DNA from: Paracoccaceae bacterium
Lineage (GTDB): Bacteria; Pseudomonadota; Alphaproteobacteria; Rhodobacterales; Rhodobacteraceae
Direction: 5' to 3'
Length of the DNA stretch: 5,872 nucleotides
NCBI GenBank assembly: GCA_009922885.1
Contig: RFUP01000159.1
Location: 1 to 5,872 of the forward strand
A model generated the notes under the pieces. That model worked only from the letters and a program-made list of their open reading frames with translations, made no database searches and had not been told where the DNA came from. Of this stretch, positions 1-5,695 are shown piece by piece; the first letter of the stretch is position 1; each line of letters opens with the position of its first letter. A program made the position numbers and the translations under genes.

Positions 1-44
1 TCATTCAGCGCGGTAATAAGTTCGCCGACATCATACTTTGGCAT
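1..44 (-). CDS. Start of an unidentified gene, cut by the left window edge
   Basis: An ATG at 42-44 opens a frame reading MPKYDVGELITALN before the window ends. It begins 14 bases inside the end of the upstream peptidase-propeller gene, in the +1 frame relative to it. A GGGAG ribosome-binding site (54-58) lies 9 bases before the ATG, so translation can start here. The overlap implies translational coupling. Only 14 codons are visible, so the product cannot be identified. One reading is that it carries the hydrolase domain missing from the upstream gene: a helix resembling DV-x3-I-x-AL often precedes that domain in S9 peptidases. This is inference from a very short stretch, and an unrelated small gene is equally possible. 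Confidence 0.45.
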   Translation of the reverse strand, partial: MPKYDVGELITALN

Positions 45-1509
45 CGTCTTTTTCTCCCAGCGCGCGGATGGTGGCGGCTACATCTCGCGCGTCAGGGTAA
101 ACCGCGCCGCCTTGCTCACTGAGGATCACGCTCTCAGGTGGGCCTCGAAGATCTCCGGCAGTGGCAAGCCACCATAGGCCGGAGGGTGCGCGTGCGGGAC
201 TGCCCCTTCCCGGCGGCGGGGAGCGTAGTTCAACATGGCGGCCGCTGGGGCTCAGCTGCACAATCTCTCCGTCAAAGTCGGCACGCATCAGACTGGCATG
301 CAGGGGGGAGCTCTGCCCCTCGCGGCCAAGTGCAGTAAACCAGACAAGGCCACGGTCAAAATCGACCTCATGAATCTCGTTCACCAACCAGTCACCGCCC
401 GTAATCGCCCCCAGTTCACGGCCCGTGGACAGCTCATATAGATACAGATGCCCCCAGCCGCTTTTCTGGCTAAACCAGATCACCCGATCGTGGCGCAGGC
501 TGGTACGCACATTCGGCAGGCCCGGCAAATGGAGCGAGGCATCAACGAAAGTCTCTGACGTCTCCTCGCAAACCACACGGGCCGTTGATGCGCCTATATC
601 GTAGTGGACAAGGGTTAACCGGTCAGAGCTGCGGCTGTCCTCCAGCCAGAACAGGTCGCTTGAGCCTGCGTCCCACCAAACGTAACCCCTCTGGATCATC
701 GAGATGACAAAAACAGGCAGTCGCGCGCTCAGATCGCGGATCTCACCGCTGTCGGTATCGATCAGCACCAATTGCTGACGCGCGATCCGCTCATCTCCCG
801 CCGCTGCAATCGCAAGTCTGATCGGCTGCCCATAGGATCCGGGCTGCTCATCGAGGTGATCGAGCAGATCCATCGTCCGCAGATCCGCCTCATAGAGGCG
901 CATGCTGACCAGCCAACGCCCGTCGGGCGACCAGATAGCCATAGGCGGTTGCCGCATTTTATGACGCAGTTGCGTGGCAGCAATCAGATTGCAGTCCGGG
1001 TCTTTGCCATAGGCGATTCCCGGCGAGGCATCGCTTGTGAGCGCCAAAGGCTCTGCGCCCGGGCGGTGAAGCCAAAGATTGCCTCCCGTCAGAGTGACCG
1101 ACTTTCCCCCGCAGGGCGAGGACAGATGATCGGGCGGGCAAAGCTCGGGCAGCGGCGATACTCGGCCTACACCACGATGCCAGCGCCAGCGGCGCCCCCG
1201 ATAGCTGAACTCAAGCTCTTCCGGCCAGTTGCGAAAGCTCGGTCGCTCCAACGCCAGCCGATCCGCATGTACCGGAGCGTCCGGGCAGACGCTCGCCAAA
1301 AGGCTGGAAAGCGCCTCATGGTCAAAGGCCAGCTCCTCCTCGCCGCCCTCGGCCTGCCGGAGCCGGAAACTCCAGCCCCCATCAGCCTGCTGACGGCGAT
1401 ACCAGAACCGATCTTCACGAGGCAACCACTGGCTGTCAGGCGCTGCATTGAGAACTGAGGCAGACAGCGCCTCAACATAATACCGCGCGATTTCAGAAGA
1501 AGGTTTCAT
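31..1509 (-). CDS. S9-family peptidase N-terminal propeller protein (DPP IV-like), lacking the hydrolase domain
   Basis: A 492-residue protein resembling the beta-propeller half of S9 peptidases (DPP_IV N-terminal domain). Visible propeller signatures are NLWLHRP (144-150), a YGKDPD stretch (167-172), WSPDGRWL (193-200), a QLVLIDTDSGE strand-turn (246-256), SGWGHLYLYELSTG (350-363) and a closing segment around PSGLWWLATAGDLRGPPES (442-460). In the family the propeller screens peptides entering a C-terminal alpha/beta-hydrolase domain carrying Ser-Asp-His. Here the stop falls where that domain should begin, and no GxSxG is present, so this polypeptide alone should not be catalytic. The Glu-Glu pair that anchors the substrate N-terminus in true DPP IV is not apparent. 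No signal peptide is seen, so it is probably cytoplasmic. An earlier in-frame ATG at 1548 was rejected because AGGAAG precedes the ATG at 1507-1509. An overlapping frame opens at 44 and might continue the enzyme. Confidence 0.8.
   Translation of the reverse strand: MKPSSEIARYYVEALSASVLNAAPDSQWLPREDRFWYRRQQADGGWSFRLRQAEGGEEELAFDHEALSSLLASVCPDAPVHADRLALERPSFRNWPEELEFSYRGRRWRWHRGVGRVSPLPELCPPDHLSSPCGGKSVTLTGGNLWLHRPGAEPLALTSDASPGIAYGKDPDCNLIAATQLRHKMRQPPMAIWSPDGRWLVSMRLYEADLRTMDLLDHLDEQPGSYGQPIRLAIAAAGDERIARQQLVLIDTDSGEIRDLSARLPVFVISMIQRGYVWWDAGSSDLFWLEDSRSSDRLTLVHYDIGASTARVVCEETSETFVDASLHLPGLPNVRTSLRHDRVIWFSQKSGWGHLYLYELSTGRELGAITGGDWLVNEIHEVDFDRGLVWFTALGREGQSSPLHASLMRADFDGEIVQLSPSGRHVELRSPPPGRGSPARAPSGLWWLATAGDLRGPPESVILSEQGGAVYPDARDVAATIRALGEKDDAKV
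54..58 (-). promoter_or_regulatory. Ribosome-binding site of the left-edge gene
   Basis: GGGAG on the minus strand, 9 bases before the ATG at 42-44, inside the last codons of the upstream gene. It is the main reason to believe that a separate gene, and not just a chance ATG, starts at 44. Confidence 0.5.
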
Positions 1510-1518
1510 GACAGGGGT

Positions 1519-1524
1519 CTTCCT
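1519..1524 (-). promoter_or_regulatory. Ribosome-binding site that sets the start of the S9 propeller gene
   Basis: AGGAAG on the minus strand, 9 bases before the ATG at 1507-1509. It lies inside the reading frame if the upstream ATG at 1548 is used, and so argues for the shorter 492-residue protein beginning MKPSSEIARYYVEAL. Confidence 0.55.
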
Positions 1525-1664
1525 TATGAAGGTGCAAAACAACGGCAAATCAGGTGCGCTTGCGGTTCCAGACGAGGAGGCTTACCGCCTCAAAATAGCC
1601 CCGGCGGCGACCTCGAAGATTGGGTTTCACTTCGCCGCTGATATTAGAGACGCATCTGCACTCC

Positions 1665-2070
1665 TCAAACCTCACGCAATTCGCGGCGCAGGATTTTCCC
1701 CACGCCTGATTTGGGAAGCTCGTTTATATGGACGAACTGACGGGGGATCTTGTATGCGGTCATTTCCTTCCGGCAATGGGCTATGATCTCCGCGTCAGTG
1801 ACGTCAGCGCCCGGTTTCTTGACCACGAAGACCTTCACCGCTTCGCCGGTTTTTTCGTCAGGCACACCGATACAGGCACATTCCGCAATGCCATCAACAG
1901 CGGTGACGACCGCTTCAATTTCGTTCGGGAAGACGTTGAAAACCTACGAGCCGAGCATCCGGATTTCTTCACCCAGAACGAAAACCCGATCTTTCACGAC
2001 TGAGGCGGCCGCACACGGCCCCATCACCTCAATGCACCGAGGCGAGCATGGTCTCCTCGTCAGCCCTTAA
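1665..2070 (-). pseudogene. Remnant of a FadD-type long-chain acyl-CoA ligase, 3' end only
   Basis: FadD activates fatty acids to acyl-AMP and then acyl-CoA. Only the C-terminal part is left. A clean 92-codon stretch (1665-1943) begins with VFNVFPNEIE and contains GVPDEKTGEAVKVFVVKK. It ends with LPKSGVGKILRRELREV, the signature tail of FadD, including the Lys of GK(I/V)LRR that contacts the adenylate. Directly before it, in frame, is a TAG stop (1944-1946). Further upstream a second recognisable piece reads VH-stop-GDGAV, matching the conserved LHTGD(I)(A)V motif with TGA (2029-2031) replacing Thr. From that His to the FNV motif I count about 94 bases where intact FadD would have about 84, so at least one frame-changing indel is present. 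The roughly 400 N-terminal residues, including the adenylation core and P-loop, are absent. The left boundary is firm; the right one is approximate. It lies 78 bases downstream of the acyltransferase and may once have been its partner. Confidence 0.8.
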
Positions 2071-2148
2071 CCGCGCCACGGAATCCCGCAGTAAGACGGG
2101 TTTCTCACCCGCCGAGGCCACGCAACCACCTGCCCGTCCCAAGCGGGC

Positions 2149-2811
2149 TCAAACGGACAATGACCGGTCAGATAATTCTTGATAGTTTCGCACCAACACT
2201 TTTCGCACTTCTTCAGCGAGAAGTCTGGCGTCTTTTTCCGTGTAGGCCGCTGATTGAACAGGCTCGCAATACCGCACCGTAATTTCAGTCGGTCGTGCCC
2301 TGAACGTTCCAAGCGGCATGGCGTGATGGCCACCATGGATGACAACAGGAACGACCGGAGCTTTTGCCTTGATGGCAATGATGCTGCCACCAACCTTGAT
2401 CGGGGCGATGCCATCTATTCCAGAAAGCCGCCCCTCTGCGCCCCAACCAACTCTGCCGCCTTGCCGAACGGTCAACGCCATGCTGTCCACCAAAGGATCT
2501 GTCGAGCGCCGATTTCCTCTGGAAATCAAGTCTAGGTTCATCTTCTGGCACGCCGCGCGGGCAAACGGGATGTGACGGTAGAGATCGGCCCCTGCAACCC
2601 GATCGACCCATGGCCATACGCCAATGAAATACGCAGCCAGGTCCGCAAAAGATGACTCATTGTGAGAAATCACACACCCATTTCCCGGTTCGGGAAGCGC
2701 CCCCTCTACCACCACACTTATTCGGCAGGTGTCCAGAAATCTCGCGAAATGATCGCCCAAGAGCTTGCGCGCATTGGCCATTTCTTGCTGCGTCCGAGCA
2801 ATCCGCGACAT
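2149..2811 (-). CDS. PlsC-like (LPLAT family) acyltransferase with a noncanonical first motif
   Basis: A 220-residue protein resembling 1-acylglycerol-3-phosphate-type acyltransferases, which move an acyl chain from CoA or ACP onto a lysolipid or related acceptor at the membrane. The usual blocks appear in order: motif I region ISHNESSFAD (about 48-57), a RGNRRST block (98-104, motif II-like), AEGRLSG (125-131, where FPEGTRS is usual) and APVVPVVI (151-158, motif IV-like). Motif I is odd: when aligned on its Asp, the catalytic His of NHxxxxD is Glu52, with a His two residues earlier (His50). No transmembrane segment is obvious. The ATG at 2809-2811 is chosen because the frame upstream to 3039 has noncoding-like composition rich in Cys, His and Arg. 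A GGGAGG lies 13 bases before the ATG, which is rather far. The acceptor and donor are unknown. The gene sits between ligase debris (downstream) and a dehydrogenase gene (upstream). Confidence 0.75.
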   Translation of the reverse strand: MSRIARTQQEMANARKLLGDHFARFLDTCRISVVVEGALPEPGNGCVISHNESSFADLAAYFIGVWPWVDRVAGADLYRHIPFARAACQKMNLDLISRGNRRSTDPLVDSMALTVRQGGRVGWGAEGRLSGIDGIAPIKVGGSIIAIKAKAPVVPVVIHGGHHAMPLGTFRARPTEITVRYCEPVQSAAYTEKDARLLAEEVRKVLVRNYQELSDRSLSV

Positions 2812-2824
2812 AACAAATGGCGCG

Positions 2825-2830
2825 CCTCCC
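2825..2830 (-). promoter_or_regulatory. Possible ribosome-binding site of the acyltransferase
   Basis: GGGAGG on the minus strand, a strong anti-16S match but 13 bases from the ATG at 2809-2811, longer than the usual 5-10. It supports the short form of the acyltransferase only moderately; no better start codon with a nearby purine-rich site was found. Confidence 0.35.
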
Positions 2831-2891
2831 AAGAACTCGATCGAAGCCCTTCCACCGCGCCAATAATTCAAGATCTCGCTCTTACATTTGA

Positions 2892-2996
2892 TCAAGGGAG
2901 TTCGCCTAAAGTATAGATCGGGTTTCGAGCATCTAGCGCGCTGAGGCGTGGCAGTAATTCCATATACCGCATGATGACAAGTGCTTTTAGGTCGCC
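2892..2996 (-). other. Short protein-like open stretch, possibly gene debris
   Basis: After a TAA at 2997-2999, the minus strand reads 34 codons to a TGA at 2892-2894. It begins GDLKALVIMRYMELLPRLSA and ends ARNPIYTLGELP. An ATG at 2970-2972 could give a 26-residue peptide, but no ribosome-binding site is visible. The composition looks like real protein, unlike the other frames here. The segment LKALVIM followed by a LLP loosely recalls the middle of acyl-CoA ligases, but the match is too short to name. It occupies part of the 253-base gap (2812-3064) between the dehydrogenase and the acyltransferase. It may be a leader peptide, a decayed gene or chance. Confidence 0.25.
2910..2915 (-). promoter_or_regulatory. 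Possible -10 element upstream of the acyltransferase
   Basis: TATACT on the minus strand matches the sigma-70 -10 consensus at five of six positions and lies about 100 bases before the acyltransferase ATG. No convincing -35 hexamer is seen at the right distance, so this is a weak suggestion that the acyltransferase has its own promoter. Confidence 0.2.
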
Positions 2997-3033
2997 TTAG
3001 CCAACAGCGGCTCGGGCTACCCTTACGGCTAAG
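2996..3033. repeat. Inverted repeat in the gap after the dehydrogenase gene
   Basis: CTTAGCC (2996-3002) and GGCTAAG (3027-3033) are perfect 7-base complements separated by 24 bases. They lie about 30 bases downstream of the dehydrogenase stop in the direction of transcription. The transcript could fold into a stem with a large loop. No run of U follows, so a classical intrinsic terminator is not supported; an RNA-stability or processing element is possible. Confidence 0.4.
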
Positions 3034-3064
3034 AGGCAAGAACAGTGCTGCGGCCCCGCTTTAA

Positions 3065-4033
3065 CTAATCCCTTGCAATGCCTCTCAGGGCACCGAGCGT
3101 GGCGATAAGGCGGGCGTCGCGATCCTCGCGGATCTCGGCATAAGAACGCCCGTCGATTTCTTCGCCAAGACCGTCGACCAGACGGTCAATCACATCGTCG
3201 GTAAGTTTCGGTGTCCCGAGGTCATCCCACCATTCGTGATAGCTATCGCGGAATTGCTGGCAGTAGGCGCGCAATCCGCCCTCCCCGCCGCCGAGGTTCA
3301 AGAGAAGATGCGGCCCCATAACGCCCCAGCGCAATCCCGGCCCGGCCCAGACCGCCGTGTCGACATCGGCAACGCTGGCGACATCCTCGGCCACAAGGCT
3401 GATCGCCTCGCGCCACAACGCCGCCTGCAAGCGGTTGGCAACATGCCCCATCACCTCGCGCTTCAGGGTGATCGTCACCTTGCCGATGGCCTCGTAAATC
3501 GCCCGCGCCCGTGGCAGGACATCGGCGGCGGTCCGGTCATTGGCATATAGCTCGACCAACGGCACAAGGTGCGGCGGATTGAATGGGTGCGCAATGATCA
3601 GGCGGGAAGGATCCGCCCATCCGGTCTGAAGGTCGGAGAGCTTCAGGCCCGACGAGCTCGTGGCGACAATGGCGTCGGCGGGCAGACACGGCTCCATCGC
3701 GGTATAAAGCGCCGTTTTCAACGCCAGACGTTCGGGAATGTTTTCCTGTACAAGCTCGACGCCATCCAGCGCGGCTTCCAGCGTTGCCGCATGAACAAAT
3801 CGGGGCACGAAAGCCTCTTCCGTCAACCCGAGCGCCATCAGCGCAGGCTTCACCTGAGGCCACAGGGCGTCCATCGCTGCGCGCGTGTCCGCGTGCGTAT
3901 CGAACAAACGCACCTCGCGGCCCGCCGCCGCGAACAAGGCCGCCCAACTACAACCGATCAACCCTGCCCCAATGATGGCAATCGGGCGCTGCCCGGAGCG
4001 CAAACCCGCAATATCCATATTGTCTTCCACCAT
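3065..4033 (-). CDS. NAD-dependent 3-hydroxyacyl-CoA-dehydrogenase-fold enzyme, L-carnitine dehydrogenase / lambda-crystallin type
   Basis: A 322-residue oxidoreductase, full length for the family (about 310-330). The Rossmann motif GAGLIG is at residues 22-27. Asp45 ends the second strand, as in NAD-preferring members. The catalytic region shows a Ser cluster (126-128), His149 in the HPFNPPHLVPLVE block, Glu161 and Asn200 in GHVANRLQ, equivalent to the Ser-His-Glu-Asn set of 3-hydroxyacyl-CoA dehydrogenases. HPFNPP followed by LVPLVE is typical of L-carnitine 3-dehydrogenase (carnitine to 3-dehydrocarnitine) and L-gulonate dehydrogenase relatives rather than of FadB/FadJ, so free hydroxy acids are likelier substrates than acyl-CoAs. 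It should be a soluble cytoplasmic dimer. The ATG at 4031-4033 is chosen over 4111 because AGGAG lies 9 bases before it; a further ATG at 4016-4018 is less well placed. Carnitine dehydrogenase is a reasonable guess given the MttB-like gene upstream, but the substrate is not proven. Confidence 0.85.
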   Translation of the reverse strand: MVEDNMDIAGLRSGQRPIAIIGAGLIGCSWAALFAAAGREVRLFDTHADTRAAMDALWPQVKPALMALGLTEEAFVPRFVHAATLEAALDGVELVQENIPERLALKTALYTAMEPCLPADAIVATSSSGLKLSDLQTGWADPSRLIIAHPFNPPHLVPLVELYANDRTAADVLPRARAIYEAIGKVTITLKREVMGHVANRLQAALWREAISLVAEDVASVADVDTAVWAGPGLRWGVMGPHLLLNLGGGEGGLRAYCQQFRDSYHEWWDDLGTPKLTDDVIDRLVDGLGEEIDGRSYAEIREDRDARLIATLGALRGIARD

Positions 4034-4042
4034 GTGTCTCAG

Positions 4043-4047
4043 CTCCT
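4043..4047 (-). promoter_or_regulatory. Ribosome-binding site that sets the start of the dehydrogenase
   Basis: AGGAG on the minus strand, 9 bases before the ATG at 4031-4033. It favours a 322-residue product beginning MVEDNMDIAG, whose Rossmann motif sits close to the N-terminus as usual in the family. Confidence 0.6.
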
Positions 4048-4143
4048 GCGCGGACCCGAATCTCAGAATTGACCTAAATCCGAGGCCTAGCCTGCAAGCA
4101 GCTGCCGCCACTCGGCAAGAGCGGCAGTCCGGTTCAGCTTGAA

Positions 4144-4172
4144 ATTTGATCAGTCTGTTAGACAGCGCTCAA
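4144..4172 (-). promoter_or_regulatory. Weak candidate sigma-70 promoter for the dehydrogenase
   Basis: On the minus strand TTGAGC (4167-4172) and TCAAAT (4144-4149) are separated by exactly 17 bases; each matches the consensus at four of six positions. They lie about 110 bases before the dehydrogenase ATG, in the 238-base gap that separates it from the aminotransferase. Matches of this quality also arise by chance. Confidence 0.25.
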
Positions 4173-4198
4173 AGTTGCAGTCGACAACACCATCTCAT

Positions 4199-4218
4199 CG
4201 GGTGATGCTATTCACCCG
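4199..4218. repeat. Perfect 7-bp inverted repeat between the aminotransferase and dehydrogenase genes
   Basis: CGGGTGA (4199-4205) and TCACCCG (4212-4218) are exact complements around a 6-base loop. The repeat begins about 54 bases past the aminotransferase stop in the direction of transcription. The minus-strand bases that follow are not a U run, so it is at best a weak or factor-dependent terminator. A 20-base dyad upstream of the dehydrogenase could equally be a regulator-binding site. Confidence 0.5.
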
Positions 4219-4271
4219 CCCTACCCCGCCTCAAGCTCCGTTCTCTTGACAAATCCACCCGGCTTCTTGGT

Positions 4272-5672
4272 TCAGCGCATACGATCCGGCAAGCGGGCAC
4301 CCTCACGAACCATATCGTCGGTAGTCCGCCGGATGCCTTCGGCGAGGATGTCAAACATCTGGTTACACTGGCCTTCGGTAATCACCAGAGGCGGAGAGAA
4401 TACGCACATGCTAACGATTGGACGCAGGATAAGTCCAAGCTCTTGGCAATGTGCGTCGATCCGTCCCCCGATGGCAAAATCGAGCGCGAGCGTATCCGAC
4501 GCGTTTGGATCAGCCGAGCAATCGACACACCCCATTAACCCCATTCCGCGCGTATCACCAACCAAAGGCAATTCACCTAACGCTCGCAATCGCTCCTGAA
4601 ACAAGGGCGTGATTTCTCGAACGTGTTCGTTGATGCCTTCACGCTCGATTATCTCAATGTTCTTAAGCGCCGCAGCAGCGCCGACCGGGTGGCCAGAATA
4701 GGTAAATCCATTCGAAAAGGTGGCGCCACGAGCATTTTTACCAGAGATCTCGTTGACCAGTCTGTCCGACAGAATTGCGGCTCCCATTGGCACGTAACCA
4801 GAAGTCATGCCTTTGGCGCAGGTGATGATGTCCGGCACAATATCGAACACTGCTTCCGAGGCGAACCAGTGCCCGAGCCGACCAAAGCCGGTGACCACCT
4901 CGTCCGAGATATAGAGCACGTCGTGGCTGCGGCAGATATCGAGGCAGCGGCGTTGATACCCCTGGGGAGGAACGATCACTCCGCCAGAGGCAAGTATCGG
5001 CTCGGCTATGAACGCCGCAACGTTATCCGCCCCAAGTGTGGTTATTGCCGTTTCGAGATCCGCCACCCGAGCATCGCAAAACGCCTCGACCGACATGTCC
5101 GCAGGGCGGGTCCAAGGGTTAACGTTTGGCAAAAAATGCGCGAGTTCATCGGCCTTGTCGAACCAGAGGCGATCGCGCTCCTTGCCACTGACACTCGCAG
5201 ATAGATAGGTCGAGCCGTGGTAGGCTTTCTGGCGCGAGATCACTATTTTTTTTTCGGGTCTTCCGAGGATGTTATTGCGGAAGTGAATGAACCGAATGGC
5301 GCTGTCGACGGCGGTCGATCCGCCCGTGGTAAACAGCACGTGGTTCAGATCGCCAGGTGTTCGGTCTGCTATTTCCCTAGCCAGCCGTGCCGAGACGGAT
5401 GAGGTGTTGGAGAAGGGCGAGAAATAAGCCATCTGGCGGGCCTGTTCAGACATTGCCTCACCCATTTCACTGCGCCCATAACCAATCTGGACACACCACA
5501 TGCCACCAGGTCCATCTATCAACCGGCGCCCAGTCTGATCGGTCACGTAAATGCCATTCGCCGCTTCGATCGAGGTACGTTCCAATTGGCCATGGTCGGC
5601 CATACCTTCCCATGGGTGAAGGAAATGGGCGTTATCCCAGGAGTTAATTTCTTGATTGGTAAGTGTCTTCAT
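4272..5672 (-). CDS. Class III (omega) PLP-dependent aminotransferase
   Basis: A 466-residue enzyme of the usual family length that transfers an amino group between an amine or omega-amino acid and a keto acid such as pyruvate. Diagnostic residues are all present: GPGGMWC near the substrate pocket (54-60), GGST (117-120) for the PLP phosphate, YHGST (151-155) whose Tyr stacks on PLP, Glu224 in FIAEP, DEVVTGFGR (257-265) whose Asp257 pairs with the pyridine N, Lys287 in DIITCAKGMTSGY forming the Schiff base, and Thr324 in NGFTYSGHP binding phosphate from the partner subunit. It should be a cytoplasmic dimer and looks intact. The sequence resembles omega-amino acid or amine:pyruvate aminotransferases, but these specificities cannot be separated by eye. 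The start at 5672 lacks a clear ribosome-binding site; the nearby ATG at 5677 runs straight into a stop. It begins 23 bases after the MttB-like gene, so co-transcription and translational coupling are likely. Confidence 0.92.
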   Translation of the reverse strand: MKTLTNQEINSWDNAHFLHPWEGMADHGQLERTSIEAANGIYVTDQTGRRLIDGPGGMWCVQIGYGRSEMGEAMSEQARQMAYFSPFSNTSSVSARLAREIADRTPGDLNHVLFTTGGSTAVDSAIRFIHFRNNILGRPEKKIVISRQKAYHGSTYLSASVSGKERDRLWFDKADELAHFLPNVNPWTRPADMSVEAFCDARVADLETAITTLGADNVAAFIAEPILASGGVIVPPQGYQRRCLDICRSHDVLYISDEVVTGFGRLGHWFASEAVFDIVPDIITCAKGMTSGYVPMGAAILSDRLVNEISGKNARGATFSNGFTYSGHPVGAAAALKNIEIIEREGINEHVREITPLFQERLRALGELPLVGDTRGMGLMGCVDCSADPNASDTLALDFAIGGRIDAHCQELGLILRPIVSMCVFSPPLVITEGQCNQMFDILAEGIRRTTDDMVREGARLPDRMR

Positions 5673-5695
5673 TTCATGGCCCGTTGGTTGAGGGG

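Noticed and set aside
54..62. A-rich run on the minus strand (GAGAAAAAGAC) near the end of the S9 gene, as a programmed frameshift site
   Set aside because: In the gene's frame the codons are GAA AAA GAC, which do not form a canonical -1 slippery heptamer. The downstream frame would need a +1 shift, and a ribosome-binding site offers a simpler explanation.
772..1458. Long plus-strand open frame of 228 codons
   Set aside because: It lies fully antisense to the S9 propeller gene, is rich in Arg, Pro and Gln, and shows no recognisable domain. It is a by-product of GC-rich codon use on the other strand.
1728..2003. Plus-strand open frame of 91 codons over the ligase remnant
   Set aside because: The opposite strand carries clear FadD motifs here. 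The plus-strand translation shows no family signature and no ribosome-binding site stands out.
2812..3039. N-terminal extension of the acyltransferase to an ATG at 3039
   Set aside because: The extra 76 residues look noncoding (many Cys, His, Arg and Ser) and cross an inverted repeat. The ATG at 2809-2811 gives a normal-sized family member.
4034..4111. N-terminal extension of the dehydrogenase to an ATG at 4111
   Set aside because: It would place 26 atypical residues before the Rossmann fold and bury the good AGGAG site at 4043-4047 inside the gene.
4246..4251. Perfect TTGACA on the plus strand
   Set aside because: No -10-like hexamer lies 16-18 bases downstream, and no plus-strand gene follows.
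4623..5204. Plus-strand open frame of 193 codons
   Set aside because: It is entirely antisense to the well-supported class III aminotransferase and has no recognisable motif.
5675..5677. ATG just upstream of the aminotransferase start
   Set aside because: It reads ATG AAA TGA and stops at once, in a different frame from the aminotransferase.
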